Below are positions 38,721 to 50,763 of a DNA stretch of 64,000 nucleotides, piece by piece. Both the position numbers and the translations under genes were made by a program. The first letter of the stretch is position 1. Each line of letters starts with the position of its first letter. This DNA is from Marchantia polymorpha subsp. ruderalis (taxonomy: Eukaryota; Streptophyta; Marchantiopsida; Marchantiales; Marchantiaceae). The stretch spans positions 15,688,501 through 15,752,500 of the forward strand of contig AP031353.1 in NCBI GenBank assembly GCA_037833965.1. Direction: 5' to 3'. The notes under the pieces are model-generated. The model did no database searches, had not been told where the DNA came from, and saw nothing but the letters and a program-made list of their open reading frames with translations.

Positions 38721-41700
38721 GCTGTGACACCATATTAAATTCCAAACAGAATAAATGCCCATACAAGGGCTGCAACATCCCCGGGATCAAGGAAATCCGA
38801 GACCGGTCAAAAGTAATCACTTCAAAAGCTCTCACTAATAAACAACACCCGATTGCAACTCCAAGAGTCGGAGACGATATTTCAAGCCAAGCTACGTCTC
38901 CCAGCAGCAGTCTAGAAAAAGTATCGAGAGCGTGTGAGTGTGAGTCTCTATCGGCAGCTAGTCTGAACTCGGAACAAGAATCGGCCTGCGAAAATCTGCC
39001 ATAGCCACCCAACGAAAGAGCAGACAGAGAATGCAAAAAGGGTCGCCAGAGGCGCAGAGAAAGACACTCAGACAGACAGAAAGACAAGCAAACAAACAAA
39101 CAAGGAAGGAAAGAGAGAAAGGCGGTGGGTACCATTGTACCACGGTTCCACCGAGAGAGCTCCGGTACTCCCTTGGGGATTGCAGAGGGGAGGGAAGGGG
39201 AAGGGAGCAGGCAGTACATGTACCTGGTTCGTCCTTGCGCATTTATGCCGTGCTACCAGTCCCGATCGCAGTCTGCAGTGGATTCATCTGGTGATTCTGA
39301 TCATCTGACCCGCCCATCTGTCGCTTCTGGGCCTAGGCTGGGGCTCAGTAGGCGCCAACCAAGTCAATCGGAAGTTGCGTGCGTGCTTCTCGTGGACTTG
39401 CAATAAGAGATGAACCTTCCAGGCTCCTTCCTTTCCTCCCCTTCACTCTTCCTCCTGTGCCATTGTCATCATGCTGTCAGTCAGCACCTCCTTTAACCTT
39501 TGGCCAGTGCCCCATCAGCTCGCCTACACCGTAAACCAGCGACGGACGCCGCGACCTCGACCATGGTTCGATATTATGTTCGAAAGGCGTGGCTGCGAGG
39601 CCCCGAGAGGAGAGCTTTTTTGTTGTTTCATGTTTGCTTGCGTATTGGGGTGCATGACAGTTGTTTTCTCGTAGCCTTCTGAAATTCCCTTTTCTCAAAA
39701 GCTTGAACTCATTCGCAAAAGAGAAGGACAGTTCAGTACAGGATCCATCTACGGCGTGGTACAGTTCCACTTTTTGACCCATGTGACCACGTCGGTCCGC
39801 TTCGTACCATGTGAAAAAGCACCAACTTTCTCCCTTGGCACTCATCTATCGCAGCACATTCCATACCACACAGAGAGTGAAGTTCCTTTTGTGATTAGAT
39901 GATGACTTCATAAATTATTTGGTGCCCGATATGTACCATGGTTTTACTAAAAGAGCAGGGCCTAGGCCCTGGATACGTTCCTTTATCTTTCGTGTAGGCC
40001 TGATGGTTTCGTATGGTTAAAACGATGCGAAGGCATCAAGCCTTTGCAAAAACCTCTATTATAAGTTTCTTATATTCTTGATTTGCATATGACTTTCGAT
40101 TTGCAGATGTCTCCATCTTCAAAAGTTGTCTTAACCTGGAACTTGATTTTTCAGGAGTACAATAACCCTTCAAGTCTAGGTAGAAATGCAGCTTAATTTG
40201 GAGAGAGTGTATTCCGGATCAATATTGGTGCACCGATTTTCAAGAGACTCTTGGGCTGGACGAGATGGAAGGTGGAGATGAGATTTGAGATCTTCAAAAG
40301 TCCGTTTAGCATCTTGGACTCATAGAAAGACCACTCACTCTCTAGGGAAGAACGATGAGGCGAAGATGAGCTTCATGCCCATTTGCCTTAGGCTCAGAAA
40401 CCTTTTTCTTGACCTTCAAGACTCAGAAGAATTTTATTGGACATTCTTGACAAGTCTTCAGCCATAAGCCTGCTCACCTCATCAGATCTTATACTTCATG
40501 ATGTGTGATGGGGAGAAAGCTGCAGCAAAGAAGTAGGAACAATCGAGTAATTGAACAACAGCAGTGTCCGGCTGAAGACCGACCGATGTCAAACATTGCC
40601 TACATGTGCAAAGACAGGGCATGGATACATGGCAAAAATATCAACACTAGGTGTAAAAATAATTCATTGCGTAGGTTCTAGATTTCAATTCTGAGTACTG
40701 AGATTACACAATTTATCCTTATTATTCTTTACAAATAAATCCATGACTTTTTCATTTGCAAATTCCAGAAGATTAAATGCAATTTCAAAAGCCAACTATG
40801 ACCGTAGTGTAAAGCATTGATATAACGACTTGGTATGCATTGAGCATGATATTTCTTCTGTAGATGTACGTCTAAAAGTTGGAGAGTAGATCAAGGCTTT
40901 CAAATTGGCGGCTGCTAGAATTAGAGAGACATCCTATACACAGAAAATTAAATAAGGTTGAAAATGCTAATCAGGAAATTGTCTATGTAACAAACATCGA
41001 TTTTCAAGACTCTTTCTTAGACATGTGGTTTGGGCTATATGTGATGATCAATGTTCATGAAAAGATCACTCGATTGCAAAAAGAGTTGGATGATACATAT
41101 TGAAGGTATCTATTACATGAAAATATACTAATATATTAATATCAAAGAGGAGAATATTTTTGACCAAATTGAAGAGAAGTTTGAGTTTTCCTGATGAAGA
41201 TGAGTCATATGACAAGAATCTAGCTAAAGGTCGATATTCGGCTGACATAATGTAATGTGAGACATACATGGATTAACCCCTCAATGCATAATTAAAAAAA
41301 CTACACAAGGTTTGAGACACAATGTTTGTGTTATTAGCACCATGAGAATATAACGATGTCTGATATCACCAAAGTTGGTTTTGTTAGAAGTTTTATTTAC
41401 ATCATGATGAATCAAGACTCAATTTACAGATATTTTAAAATTTTCGTTTAAATTTTTTTAATTTCTGGGAAGGTTCCAGGAAATATTTCTTCTCACTTTA
41501 TCAGATATTAAACGTGGTTAGTGCAAAGAATTTAAAAAATTCGTGTTGATAATGGGATATTTTATATAAAGAGAGTTGAACGTACATGATATAAAAATAC
41601 CGTACAAAATTATCCTTAAATTTAAACTAGTATTGAAAACGAATGTGATCAAAATATAGATTCTTCGTCACAAGCAGTTTAACACTAAGTGATTAGTTTA

Positions 41701-42640
41701 TTATTTTGGATTGGAACATTTACATCTGTAACGTTAGTTGAAACATTATCTACATAGATAAGCGCTCATAAATTTTGTGTGATATATTGCGCATGTTTTT
41801 AGCAGTTGAACTACTGTATTGAAACATGTGGATTTTCATAACTTACGGTCGTTTCAGGCATATCAGCAGAAAACTCGTTACTGTATATGAGACTTGGATA
41901 TAACTCTTCACGTGCGACGGGAGTTCTTTATACGGCTAAATCTTCACGGTGCGATCATTTGATACGTATGATTTGAAATTTACAAAAAAAATTATATCAC
42001 TGCACCGCGCTTGTCCAAGAGTCCCCCCTCCCCAAATCATTATAGGAAAATGAACGTAAAATTTGTCCCTTCGACGGAGACTTATTTAATGTCTTACATA
42101 GTCTCATATATTAAAAGTTTATTTACTATACACTAGGTGTCCGTTACGCAGACACCAAAGTTACAAATGAGTGTCACTTATTATGCAATTGAAGGCGGAT
42201 TGACGGCCATGTTTACAGACTTATCATGGAGCCCCACAATGACATTAAACTAAAAAAGTTAAACTAAACATAACGTAACTTAGCGAATCTAGGCTCAATC
42301 ATATGATTATGTGCAAAAAGTCAAAGTCCATTGGCACCTAGAATACAAGTTTCACATGATACTCTGACGCAACCAAATGGCTTCAGCTGTAAGGAGCAAC
42401 TTGTAGCATTGAAGATTCTAATCGTGAGAACCAGGCCTTAACCCCTTCCACAAGTCTGAAAGCCGGCACTCCACCATTATATTTGGGAATTGAGGTGCGC
42501 ATTAACCTGAAATGTTGTTTCAAAGCGAGAGAACTGTATGCCATGTTCATAAATTAATTTCCTTTTGGGCGTTACAATGAGGTTTGAAACTTTGTCAATG
42601 TGATAGATTACACTTCCCCCAGTTGTTTCATCAGCTTGTT
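38721..42640. other. Spacer, no gene supported
   Basis: 38900-39470 is GC- and purine-rich, with CAGACAGAAAGACA and AACAAACAAACAAG simple sequence. ORFs overlap on both strands there and at 39477-39845 without recognisable motifs. Plus 40879-41103 is a 74-codon frame with protein-like composition (VTNIDFQDSFLDMWFGLYVM) but no extension or family match. After 41100 the DNA is AT-rich. Confidence 0.4.
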
Positions 42641-42644
42641 ATTA

Positions 42645-43000
42645 TTTTAGCTTACTTCAGTGGGAAGCAGAATGAGCTCTAGTTCAAAGGAGCACGTCAT
42701 GGTCGAACCTTTTAGTGGATATACGGAATCAACAACATACAGCTGTGCTGTCACATGCTCGAAGTTGATCCAACGGCTGCCCTTGATTGCTTCACCGATG
42801 CCACATATGAGTATCGGAATCCATCGATTTAAGGTCATGGAGGTCATGGTTTTGTCCCTTCGAGCATCATACATGACACTTTCTTTTGCAGTCAGCATCC
42901 CTTGCTAAAGAGCCTCAATGGTTCCTTTAAAAAAGTGCCACATGTCCAAATTGCATTCCAGGCGTGTGTCTAGTGGCGCTACGAGTCATTCTTTCTTTTC
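42645..43000 (-). pseudogene. Fragment of an unidentified conserved-looking protein
   Basis: The minus-strand frame from about 43000 down to 42647 reads LVAPLDTRLECNLDMWHFFKG, then TIEAL, one in-frame TAG, then QGMLTAKESVMYDARRDKTM. It continues through LNRWIPILICGIGEAIKGSR and WINFEHVTAQLYVVDSVYPL. It has the feel of a real protein domain with a single nonsense mutation, but I do not recognise the family. More minus-strand coding-like bits occur at 43340-43570 (IHIFQVRVPTQLHRMPKAKN), so a larger decayed minus-strand gene may span 42.6-43.6 kb. Confidence 0.4.
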
Positions 43001-43639
43001 ATTGGATAGAAGCGAAAAGCAGCCGAATAAATGTTTGCGCACATTTGTTATTTGCGAACTACTGCAGATTACCCCCTTTGGACAAGGAGGCGGATCTGTA
43101 GTCATCACATCGATCGAGTCGTGATGACTTCAAATCCTCCAAATTTCTTATCATATTCTTCGGGACAAGATAGAGCGAGGGAATGAACCATGTAACAAGG
43201 ACACTTTGTACAAGAAGACCTCTGACACGTGTTGGCTCTGAAGTCCTTGATATTTCGGTTCTAAATCCACATTATAGAATCTGGATAGAATCTATCTATA
43301 ATCATGGTCCTCGTCTGGAAAGATCGGCTGTTGAGTAGACTACTCAATGGCAAAGCCTGGAGTTGGGAAATAGTGATGCATGGAAGGCGAATAGCTCCAA
43401 ACATGAGGAATTGTACGCTGTTTCTTCTTCCATATCAATGGAGATTTTGTAGACTGGAGAAATGAGTGGTTCTCCTCGTTTGATCTCATTCTTTGCTTTT
43501 GGCATACGATGCAACTGTGTGGGCACTCTGACCTGGAAGATGTGAATATCGTACGATGTCTGCATTTTACAGATGACGTAAGTTCTTGCAAGAAGTAAGT
43601 ACTTTCACCTCGCGTGAAAATACTTTTCTTAAACAAGTT

Positions 43640-45736
43640 CGAATAGCTGTAAATGAAAGTTCTTTAAATAATGTTTTAATCTCTAAGGTAAAAAACTCGT
43701 CTGCTTTCTCTCTATTCTTTCGCTTTCATTGCCGTCATGTGTTAGAGAATCGTCTTTTGGCTTATTTAGAGCTCGGATGATGTATTTGATGGAGTTACCC
43801 GACGGTATCGTTCCAATAAACCTACTTTGATCTATATGGTTAGATTTATTCGAAACTTAAATACTATCAATATGAGAATCTTGTAGTTTCCACTTGGATG
43901 GTTGTGAAACGAACTCTACCCCAAATTATGATAGTTATGATTTTATGCTTTGAAAGAAGTATTCTCCTTCACTTGATGCAATCTCTTCGGATGCAGCTGT
44001 GGGAGATAAATCGATAGATATTGCTCAGCGGCATTACTTTGTCGAATTCTGGCCACTTCTAGTTCTGTTCGGCTACCCAAGTCCTTATATAGGATTAGCA
44101 TCTTTCACTTGTTGCTCGCAGTAAAAGGGACTGACAACAAAATGAGTGTTCGAGTGTGTTCGAAAGAGGAGACGTGACCAAAGCTCTACCGCACAAGAGC
44201 AAGGATAAAGCACCAAACAAAACGCAAAATAACATTGTATAAGACTGGAAATTGGAGGAAATTGGAGGAATAAGGATAATTGCTTTGCCATTGCTTTCTT
44301 AGAAAGAACCACATCGTCTGAATCAAAAGTGATACATGTTGGAAAACCCACTCACTTTCAACGTTTGAGGTAATTGGGGGCTAGATCTACCTCCTGTTAC
44401 TAGTTTTGACATGTCCTAGTCACTTCATCTCTTACAGCCACAATGCACTTATCGAACTCTTGCTCCTTACCTCATTGGATTAAAGGCTATGAAAGCATCC
44501 CTGGGTAATGTCACCGCGGATACTTTGACAAACAAGTCATCTTATCATAAAGTCACCTACACAATCACATTACTATCGCTTTTCCTTCTAACGCATCAAC
44601 AAACACTTACCAACATGTAAAAAAGAAGTTTGACGCAGCTTCTTCAGATCTATTACCTCTGACCCTACAACTCTAGTTTATCTTTTTTTCGCCATTCGAT
44701 CGCCCTACCCTACATTTCTCTGCTAAATTCAGATCCGGACGATAAGCTATTGGTTCAGTGCATACTTTGGCAATCGAAAGAAAGAACCACAGACCACATA
44801 TTGGGAGATCGCTCTTCTACCCGCCCAAGACTACTGCTGACAGTTCCAAAACTTCACACTAAAGTGAAGGACTTCCTGAACTCTCGCGGTGGTAAATATA
44901 AAAAGTGTTGTTTACTTCTAGTATCTCAAGCGAACACCGAAGACGTCTTGTTTTGATGGCACTCAATTCCAGTATTACTCTGGTCACCACAACTGACCAG
45001 ATAAATTCATGTATTACTTCTGGCATCCTCTCTCACTCCGTCTAATTCATTTCGTGATCATCATATCTAAGCCATCGTGCTCTTCGCCTGATGAAACACA
45101 AACCAAGTCGGTCTACAAATAATTTGTTAATCCAAGTTACGTCACATAAAAATATTAATTTTCTTACGAGCTCCATTTAATCATTCCAAAGTGATGAGAA
45201 GGCATGTGAAAAGAACCAACTTGTACTCTGACTAACAAAGGGTTTAAGACGAGGTCTCATATAGAAATGCTGAGTGCTGAACATGACAGCAAGAGCTTAA
45301 CTGTACATCTTTTGACTCCGTGCAGCAGAGCTGTAGGCGGAAGATACAAGATCTCCTTTCTGATTGGTGCACTTTGAAATCAGTAACAATATTTCATCCG
45401 TCCCGTACGTCCGTCCTCGTCAATGGCCTTGGTCATAGGTAGACGCACAGTACAGTATGAGGACCTGCTGTAGCTCACGCAGACCCAAATCGAGAATGTC
45501 TGCAACAAACTCGTTCATAATGATGAACAAGACGCTGGTGAAAGAGTGCGGAATCCACCGACTGGAACAGACAGACATGGGAAAAGACGTGCGACCCATG
45601 CCTACTAATTTGGAGGTATATCCAAAAATGCATACACAAATATATTAACGGTTCTACTCCTTCAAACCTGGGCTAGCCCCACGTTACCCTTTCGGTTTCA
45701 TCCATGGATGGGAAAGGATGGCAAGAATCAAAGTAA
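43640..45736. other. Spacer, no gene supported
   Basis: Only short, overlapping ORFs. Plus 44750-44956 and plus 45457-45648 have a somewhat protein-like composition but no motif I know. A small tandem GAAATTGGAG duplication sits near 44250. I see no RNA gene. Confidence 0.4.
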
Positions 45737-45955
45737 GGGGCGAACCCCATCCTCTTAGATATATTATTCGGTGCCCCTGAGAGGATAATTTTAACTTCAA
45801 AACTCGCTCGGAATCTCTAAACAAGGTTTCTTCACCACAACCCTGTGATAGGAGGAGGAACCCTATCCTTTTCGATATATTATATGGCGCCCCTTGAGAG
45901 AAGATAATTATATTTCAAACCTTACTCGGAATCTCTGAATCAGGTTGGTTCACTT
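45737..45955. repeat. Two diverged tandem repeats of about 115 bp
   Basis: 45737-45836 and 45853-45955 share the same order of words: GGAACCC or GAACCCCATCC, then GATATATTAT, GGYGCCCC, TGAGAG, GATAAT, CTCGGAATCTCT and AGGTT. No frame is open through both. They may be remnants of a longer dispersed repeat. Confidence 0.7.
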
Positions 45956-48780
45956 CGACCTTCGATATAGGCATTCCTTCAATCGACTTCATTGACTGAG
46001 AGGTAGTAGAGCTTGCTTCTCACAAGGGACAGAGACAGACGAAATATGTTACGGTACGTAGACTAACTGTCGAAAACAATGGCTAAGCAAGGGAGAGAAA
46101 GTGAATAAGTGCGTATCACTTCGACCAATAGATGGAGGGAATGTCCGCAGAAGGGAGAGGAAATCTGGAGAACAGACAAAAAGATCACAGCATGTTGATG
46201 AAAAGAGGGATTTTCCCCATGTACAGTGGTCGTGTTCGGACAGGGATTGAGGGGAAGGAGAGGGAAGCTTCGTGTGAGCTTCGCGAGGACTTTGGGAAGG
46301 AGGAGGAAGCTGCCTTCGAGCTTCCTTCGAGTGATCTTTTGTTGTTGGAACATCGAAAGGAATGATTTGCAGATGGTTCAGGCGGCACGATCCCATGTCA
46401 TAACGACCGAACACCAACAAAAGAGCCCCACAGAGAACAATGCCAGGTCTGATCTTTTCCCGGACATGTTAGTTACTTGTCTGCTTATCCAATTCTCTCG
46501 GCACCTTCGCGGAAGCTCTCTTGTTTCTCTGTTGCCCGCATGTGAGTGTTGTGCCATTTAAGTCTCTCGCTTCCTCCCTTGTCCTAGTGAAATCTGACCA
46601 TAGTTTCAGTTCAAATCACACCCTATATCATGGGTACCGGTTACTCTCGGTCTACCGTTATGTTGTCTCTCATGTTGATGGCATTGTACAGCCGGCCTCA
46701 TAAACACCGAGATTTGAAATACATTTCTTTAATTCGACACCTCTCGTAAGGTCGATTCCGGAGAAAAGAGTGCACGTCTAAATCCTATAACCGCACCGAT
46801 TTTCGACCCTTTTTTAATGCACCACCATTCACGCCATTCAAGCGTGACGCTGCGTACCATCATGTTGTGTTGACCGCGAAGAGTAGTCAAATTCTTATAC
46901 GTAAAGGTATGCGCAACTTATGGGGAGGTATTCTCATTCATTCAGTGAAGACCGAACATTTGTTCCTACAGTAGATCCTGCAGGCAACAGGTTACATTCC
47001 GACTGCTCAACATACGTAGATCAAGAAACGAAACCAAGAAAAAATGGCTTGTAAGACTTATTTGCATGTCAAAGAAGAAGAAATGAGTAAGATCAACGCC
47101 ATGGTTTCAGTTAGTCTTCGCTCGACGTAATCACAATCTGCTATGTGTTGCTGACAAATCCCCTTAAACACCATGCTAAGAAAGTACATTATTTGGGCGG
47201 TACAAAATTTTGATGTCTTATTCGCATCATCAAATATTTTCAGTTCCATTTAGCAGGTCAGCCCTCATAAATCTAATTGCAAGTCCTGTTGTTTGGACTT
47301 CTTGGGTCCAGAAGAAGCCTTAAGATCTAACTCGAAACCGATCACAATATGTCGACACAGTTGAATCAACCTAGGGAGGTTTCCAGGAAGAAGGAAAAAA
47401 AGTAACTCAGATAACATCTGTACTAGATTGCATGCCATCGAGCGCACAATCTTGCGTTGTGCACTAATTGGGTAAGAATCAAATTTTGACCAAATTGTGT
47501 AAAAACTTTTCCGTATAGACTTTGTGTCTGTGGATGTTTTATTTTCCCTTTCATACTTGAAGAAACAAATTTGCTCCCCAACGATATTAACAATTCAAGG
47601 AATAGCCTGTGAGCAATTCCTTGCAGATATTTATGGTAATACGAGATTGATGTAGTATGGAAGTAACGGACTTAATATGCCCATGTACTATGTAGCTCGT
47701 ATGAATATTAGACTATTAGTTTGTCTCTTGTACACACTCAATTATTGCAGTTCCGCCGACTGGAGCTTCCATTTTCAAACAGTTGAGATCTTCCGAAAGT
47801 TTTCTCCAATGGATCACGCACAATGCATAGTCAAAGCTCCCCTTGATTTGCCATTCCATTGAATTCGAGTCAGGAAGTTAAGGAATCGTGAAAGTAAGAG
47901 TCTAAATCATACATCCATGGCACACATCACAACGCAAGAAACAGTAAGAAAGTACAAATAATTCTGAGCCTTTGAATGTTGAAAGTAAACCGATGTGCCC
48001 ATCTGGCCGACGTCCTTTTGCGAACTGATTCGAGCACGAGGAACCCATCGAAAACAGTGTATGTACAAATGGAAGGGACGGGAGGAAGTGCTGAATACAC
48101 TCCGGGACTATTGCAAATGTTTGACATGTTGACCGAGTCGTCGTTCTGCGGCTCCTGCTCCGACGCAGGCTGGGGCCTGGATTCAGGAGGATGCAGTACC
48201 TCCGACTCTGCCTGCCGTCTGCATAGTTCAGACTCGGAACTGGACCGAAAGATCTGGTCAAGCTGGGGGGACACAGAATCACATATTTAGATCCTTGTCT
48301 TCCCACCGAGGAGCGACAATAAGACTCCACTGCTGGCAGCTGCCTACCAAACTTGTGAGGGATCGACTGTAGGATGCCGTGATGATGAAATTCGGTACAT
48401 TTCACTTGTGGCATCGCGCGAGAAGACTCATTTCATTGGTCACAAAACGAGCAATAAATACAGCAACGGGATCGGGGACATGGCGATCGCGCCTGCACAA
48501 ATCGGGACATGACGACGGTTGACACGCAAAAGAGACCATCGAACCGCGCAGTAGCAGCAGCAGCAGCAGCGGGCGACAACCACAACAACAACATCAGCAG
48601 CCGCAGGAGCACCAGCGAGACGCAGCGCGACCAATAATCATGCGGATCGCTGTAGAGAAGCCCCATTAAATGAGAGGCCGCAGCGACGTACGGCGTATGT
48701 GCTAACGGCAATGGCCAATGAATGAGGGCGTTAACTCTGATTTGTGGAGCGAGCTGGCAAGTAAACTACGTGTAATCAGG
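45956..48780. other. Spacer, no gene firmly supported
   Basis: The best coding candidate is minus 48274-47927. It is 115 codons with a plausible upstream acceptor (CCCCCAG) and a polar, Ser/Glu/Pro-rich start, but it has no known motif and no splice partner I could confirm. Plus-strand ORFs overlap it. A GCA trinucleotide run lies at 48553-48570. Other ORFs at 46.05-46.56 kb overlap on both strands. Confidence 0.35.
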
Positions 48781-50763
48781 CATGATTAATACTAATAATA
48801 CGTAAGATTCTCCCCCCGAGCCCAGCGTCTGTCACCCCTCCCTCCGCCCCCGTCGGGTCGGGCCCAGCCTCCCCGCCAGCGGTGGGCCCAGCCTCGGCGC
48901 TCCCCTCTCCTAGCGCATCCCCCGCCCCCCCCCCTCCCCCGTCCCCCGTCGCCGACTGGTCTGCAACCTCTGCTCGCGAGGCTAGAGAGTTACCGGAGGC
49001 GGGCTGAACTGGTCGACCAGTCACGCGGGTCCAGGAGGAGGTCCGCCAGGCTCCCGCAATAGCAGCCGCGATGGCAAAGGCAATAAAAGCACCGCAGCGC
49101 TGTAGCATATATGAATCTGGCAGAGGGAGAGGGCGGCAGGCAGGCAGGCCACGCAGGGCGAGGGCGAGGGCGAGGGCGAGATCGTCGAAGAAATCGAGAA
49201 CGGGGGAGGTCGCCGGGAGAGAGAGAGAGAGAGAGAGGGCGGCCAGAGAGAGGCAGATCCGAGCTCACATCGAGTCTGCGGCCGTCCTGACCCGCCAGCA
49301 TTTGATTTTCTACTTCTGTGGTCGCGTCGAGGTGCTCTGACTTTTCCTCCTCCTCCTCCTCCTCCTCCTCCTCATCATCATCCTCCGTCTTCCTTCGCTC
49401 GCTCGTTCTGCCTTTCGGTCGATCCATCGAGCTAGCGGAGTGGCCCGTGGCCCAGCGGAGGCTGGCACTCGAGAGGGGACAGCCGGGGGCGGAGGGACGC
49501 AGGGAGGCCCGTCGCTGCTGCTGCTAATTCGCAGGCTCCCCGTCGGTCCTGCCTCGAGCCTCGTCGCGGGGAGAATTGCCCTGGAAGGCATTTGAGGGAG
49601 GACGGAAGAAGATCACTGTCACACGAGAAGCCTGCTTCGCTCGGCGATCACCATCCTCATCCTCATATCCTCATAACGGAGCTGGGGTACTTCGGACTTT
49701 GTGCAGCTGGGGCTGGGGCTGGGTCGGTGGAGAGCTGGTGCGCACTTCCTGATCCGGAGAAGCTCGCGAGTCCGGAGCCGCAGGTGATCGAATTGGACCT
49801 GTGCTCACGTCGTATGGTGCATGTTGGTGCTAGAAGGGCCTCATTGACGACTTCGGCGTGAACCTCCTTCGGTTGCTGCGAGTCCCAGCTCAGTGCCATC
49901 GAGAATCGTCTATCGGAGGCCGGTCTTCTTGTTGGGATCCTCATTGCGATTCATGAGGACTTAGAATTGGACCCGGGGAGGAGAATGCTGCATGGGGCCT
50001 CAGCTTGGTCTCAAATTAAGTCTTCGACTTTTTCCGGATGAAATTTGCTTTTTCAAGACGCACCAGGAACGTCGTTCGCGCTCATCACTCGCCCAATTGA
50101 ACGTGCTTGTACAGGTAATGCTTTCGAGCTCTTCTTCTCTTCGTGCAGCGCGCGTACATTATATGAATGGTGCAACATTGTCACCTCAATTCTGTCTCAC
50201 ATTTCTGCGTCGGTGAAAGCCAATGTATGCTGTCGTGAACGCTTTCGTGCCTTCCGTCTCGACGTACAGACGCAACGCGTGGTCCGGTACGCAAACGGCA
50301 CGTAATAAATTGCTCCATTCGAGACCTCGCAGGGCATTAATTCTCTCGATTGATGCCCATATCAAAGTTTTCGTGTCGTGCATGACTGAAATCGCATGTA
50401 CCTCTGTCCGTCGAAACGATTCTCGGGTTTTCCTCGCCGGCGAAGGATTGCCGTTATGATGCGTTTGTGTAGCAAGCTCCGTGCATTGTTGCGGATGCCA
50501 CTTCTGCCCGGCAGTACGTGGTGAGTATGTTTCATCGTTGCTGTACATGCGTCGTCGTCGGACGACACGTACGGCCGATTCCATGCGCATTCGACTTACA
50601 GCAGAGATCTTCTGTGCGCTGCTTTCGAGTCGTTCGAGCTTTCCGATATGAAGATTCCTGCCAAGGGAATTGAAAATGCCTGAAATCATTCTCCATCGAA
50701 GGATTTTTCCAGCCGTGCATTTCGCTGACGGATTCTCTTTGGATCATCATTGGCAGGACAATC
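48781..50763 (+). promoter_or_regulatory. GC-rich promoter and 5' leader of the CNGC gene, rich in microsatellites
   Basis: GC content jumps at about 48810, and the block carries simple repeats: a (GGGCGA)n run at about 49157-49181, (GA)n at 49217-49237, and (TCC)n at 49345-49373. GA/CT and TCC tracts are common in plant promoters and 5' UTRs. A consensus acceptor (CATTGGCAG) ends seven bases before the channel ATG, so a 5' UTR intron is likely. Possible donors are ACAG-GTAATG near 50115 and GTGAGTATG near 50521. ORFs on both strands here are composition effects. Confidence 0.5.

Noticed and set aside
38707-39242. 170-aa minus ORF and overlapping plus ORFs
   Set aside because: Simple-sequence and purine-rich DNA. 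The Cys/Leu/Ser runs come from repeats, and no motif or splice structure was found.
48776-49944. ORFs up to 145 aa on both strands upstream of the CNGC gene
   Set aside because: These are generated by GGGCGA, GA and TCC microsatellites, as their poly-Glu, poly-Ser and Arg-rich wording shows.
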